Program-made: the position numbers and the translations under genes | In this document: in pieces, positions 4,976-5,814 of the stretch | How the letters are laid out: every line of letters begins with the position of its first letter | Position numbering within the stretch: the stretch's first letter is position 1 | DNA from: JAENVU01 sp031430375 | GTDB lineage: Bacteria; Actinomycetota; Acidimicrobiia; IMCC26256; JAENVU01 | Direction: 5' to 3' | DNA length: 5,814 bases | Assembly (NCBI GenBank): GCA_031430375.1 | Contig: JANPBJ010000216.1 | Span: 1-5,814 of the forward strand | The notes under the pieces: generated by a model | What the model was told of the DNA's origin: nothing | The model's database searches: none | Seen by the model: the letters and a program-made list of their open reading frames with translations, nothing else

Positions 4976-5746
4976 GTGGACATCACCGAGTCCGAACTCG
5001 ACGTCATCGCATCGTGGTTGCGCGACGCGCACGCCATCGTGATTCTCACCGGCGCGGGTATCTCCACTGAGTCCGGGATTCCCGACTTTCGCGGCCCGAA
5101 CGGTGTGTGGACCAAGAACCCCGCTGCGGAGAAGACCGCGAACCTCCAGCACTACATCGGCGACCCCGAGGTGCGGAAGCTTGCATGGCAGAGCCGGCTG
5201 ACCTCCGACATCTGGAACGCGCAACCCAACGACGGGCATCGCGCCGTTGCCGAACTCGAACGAGTGGCGCAGCTCCACACGTTGGTGACGCAGAACATCG
5301 ACGGCCTCCATCTCGCGGCTGGGAATGGCCCCGCCAAGCTCGTGGAGATCCACGGCACGGTGCACTTCGCAAAGTGTCTCGCCTGTACCTGGCGCGGCCC
5401 GATGGCCGAAACCCTCGACCGAGTTCGCGGCGGCGATGAGGATCCGACATGCCGGGAGTGCGGCGGGATCCTCAAGTCCGCGACGATCAGCTTCGGCGAG
5501 AACCTCGTGCACGAGGATCTCGAACGCGCCCAGCGCGCCGCGGCTGACGCCGACGTCTTTCTTGCGCTCGGAACTTCGCTCGGCGTGTATCCCGCCGCGG
5601 CACTGCCGGAGATCGCGGTCCGCAACGGCGCCCGGATGGTGATCTTCAACGGCGAGGAAACACCGTTCGATGGACACGCCGCGGCCGTCTCGCGCTCGCC
5701 GCTGGGCGAGATCCTCCCTACCCTCGTCGCCCGGGTTGCCCAGTGA
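4976..5746 (+). CDS. NAD-dependent protein deacylase, Sir2 family (sirtuin)
   Basis: A 256-residue, full-length bacterial sirtuin. It removes acetyl or other acyl groups from lysines using NAD, giving nicotinamide and O-acyl-ADP-ribose, in the cytoplasm. All family marks are present. The NAD-binding GAGISTESGIPDFRG spans 26-40, and TQNIDGLH spans 105-112. The catalytic His126 lies in EIHGTVH. A structural zinc site is formed by C134/C137 and C159/C162 (CLAC and CREC). SFGENL spans 172-177, GTSLGVYPAA spans 199-208 and FNGEETPFD spans 224-232. The short linker GGILKSATISFGE is the form I recall from actinobacterial enzymes. I do not see the Ala-Tyr-x-x-Arg motif of desuccinylase-type (SIRT5-like) sirtuins after GVW, so plain deacetylase activity is more likely; this is inference. 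The GTG start follows a TACCCT box at leaderless distance. Its TGA is overlapped by a GTG of the next open frame. Confidence 0.96.
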   Translation: MDITESELDVIASWLRDAHAIVILTGAGISTESGIPDFRGPNGVWTKNPAAEKTANLQHYIGDPEVRKLAWQSRLTSDIWNAQPNDGHRAVAELERVAQLHTLVTQNIDGLHLAAGNGPAKLVEIHGTVHFAKCLACTWRGPMAETLDRVRGGDEDPTCRECGGILKSATISFGENLVHEDLERAQRAAADADVFLALGTSLGVYPAAALPEIAVRNGARMVIFNGEETPFDGHAAAVSRSPLGEILPTLVARVAQ

Positions 5747-5814
5747 GCGAACCGAGATTGGGAATATCCGACCCACCGGGTAGCCTTTCAACCCCCGATA
5801 CGTACTCTCATGCA
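5743..5814 (+). CDS. Start of a further gene, perhaps RidA-like (runs off the window)
   Basis: A GTG at 5743 overlaps the sirtuin TGA (GTGA), and its frame stays open for all 24 codons to the end: MSEPRLGISDPPGSLSTPDT then YSHA. The PDTYSHA ending recalls the '..PYSHAV..G' start of RidA/YjgF imine deaminases, but this is too little to assign. The coupling overlap matches the style of the pilus genes in this window. Against it, a TAGCCT box at 5781-5786 and an out-of-frame ATG at 5810 leave room for a different gene start. Confidence 0.4.
   Translation, partial: MSEPRLGISDPPGSLSTPDTYSHA
5781..5786 (+). promoter_or_regulatory. Candidate -10 box (TAGCCT) near the right edge
   Basis: TAGCCT is the same hexamer as the one before the HTH gene. 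A start site near 5793 would lie 17 nt before an ATG at 5810. If the frame from 5743 is real, this box sits inside it and is fortuitous. Confidence 0.2.

Noticed and set aside
4772..5791. 339-codon open frame on the minus strand
   Set aside because: It is antisense to a complete sirtuin and to the end of the preceding gene, and its translation shows no family pattern.

Overview
This is a GC-rich chromosomal window of actinobacterial character. Acidimicrobiia (Ilumatobacter/Microtrichales-like) is my best guess. The guess rests on Tad/Flp pilus proteins of the actinobacterial type, including a CpaE-like ATPase with the GxGxPGRTT P-loop instead of KGGxGKT. It also rests on TAnnnT -10 boxes (TACCCT, TAGCCT), an apparently leaderless sirtuin gene starting on GTG, and pairs of genes joined by ATGA/GTGA overlaps. 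The taxon is inferred from recalled families, not from a search.

Left part, minus strand, positions 2461 down to 1: the head of a Tad pilus operon in the order cpaB (SAF-domain membrane protein), cpaE/tadZ-like ATPase, cpaF/tadA-like secretion ATPase. The genes overlap by four bases each (ATGA at 1790-1793, GTGA at 585-588). The cpaF-like gene leaves the window after its N-terminal domain, so its Walker motifs and any tadB/tadC genes lie outside.

Middle, 2462-3312: a divergent control region of about 117 bp separates the pilus operon from a plus-strand 75-residue HTH_17 (excisionase/MerR-like) DNA-binding protein. Its 3' end overlaps by 23 bp the end of a convergent minus-strand gene for a small Sm-like, beta-rich protein. 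A strong Shine-Dalgarno (SD) sequence places the start of that small gene 24 bp inside the longest open frame. A second divergent intergenic region follows.

Right part, plus strand, 3313-5814: a membrane-anchored, proline-rich LysM protein, then, 20 bp later, a conserved-looking protein of unknown function with a probable winged-helix core. A GC hairpin and a likely leaderless promoter come next, then a complete Sir2-family NAD-dependent deacylase with all catalytic and zinc-binding residues. A further open frame begins on the sirtuin stop codon (GTGA) and runs off the end. Its last visible residues (PDTYSHA) recall the start of RidA-family proteins, but only 24 codons are visible.

Together the window looks like a Tad pilus locus next to envelope and regulatory genes, joined to an ordinary housekeeping deacylase unit. 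I see no tRNA, rRNA, CRISPR, insertion sequence or prophage. No wholly new system is evident. The points most worth checking are the duplicated translation start of the cpaE-like gene, the compact divergent promoter region beside the HTH gene, and the LysM/winged-helix gene pair.
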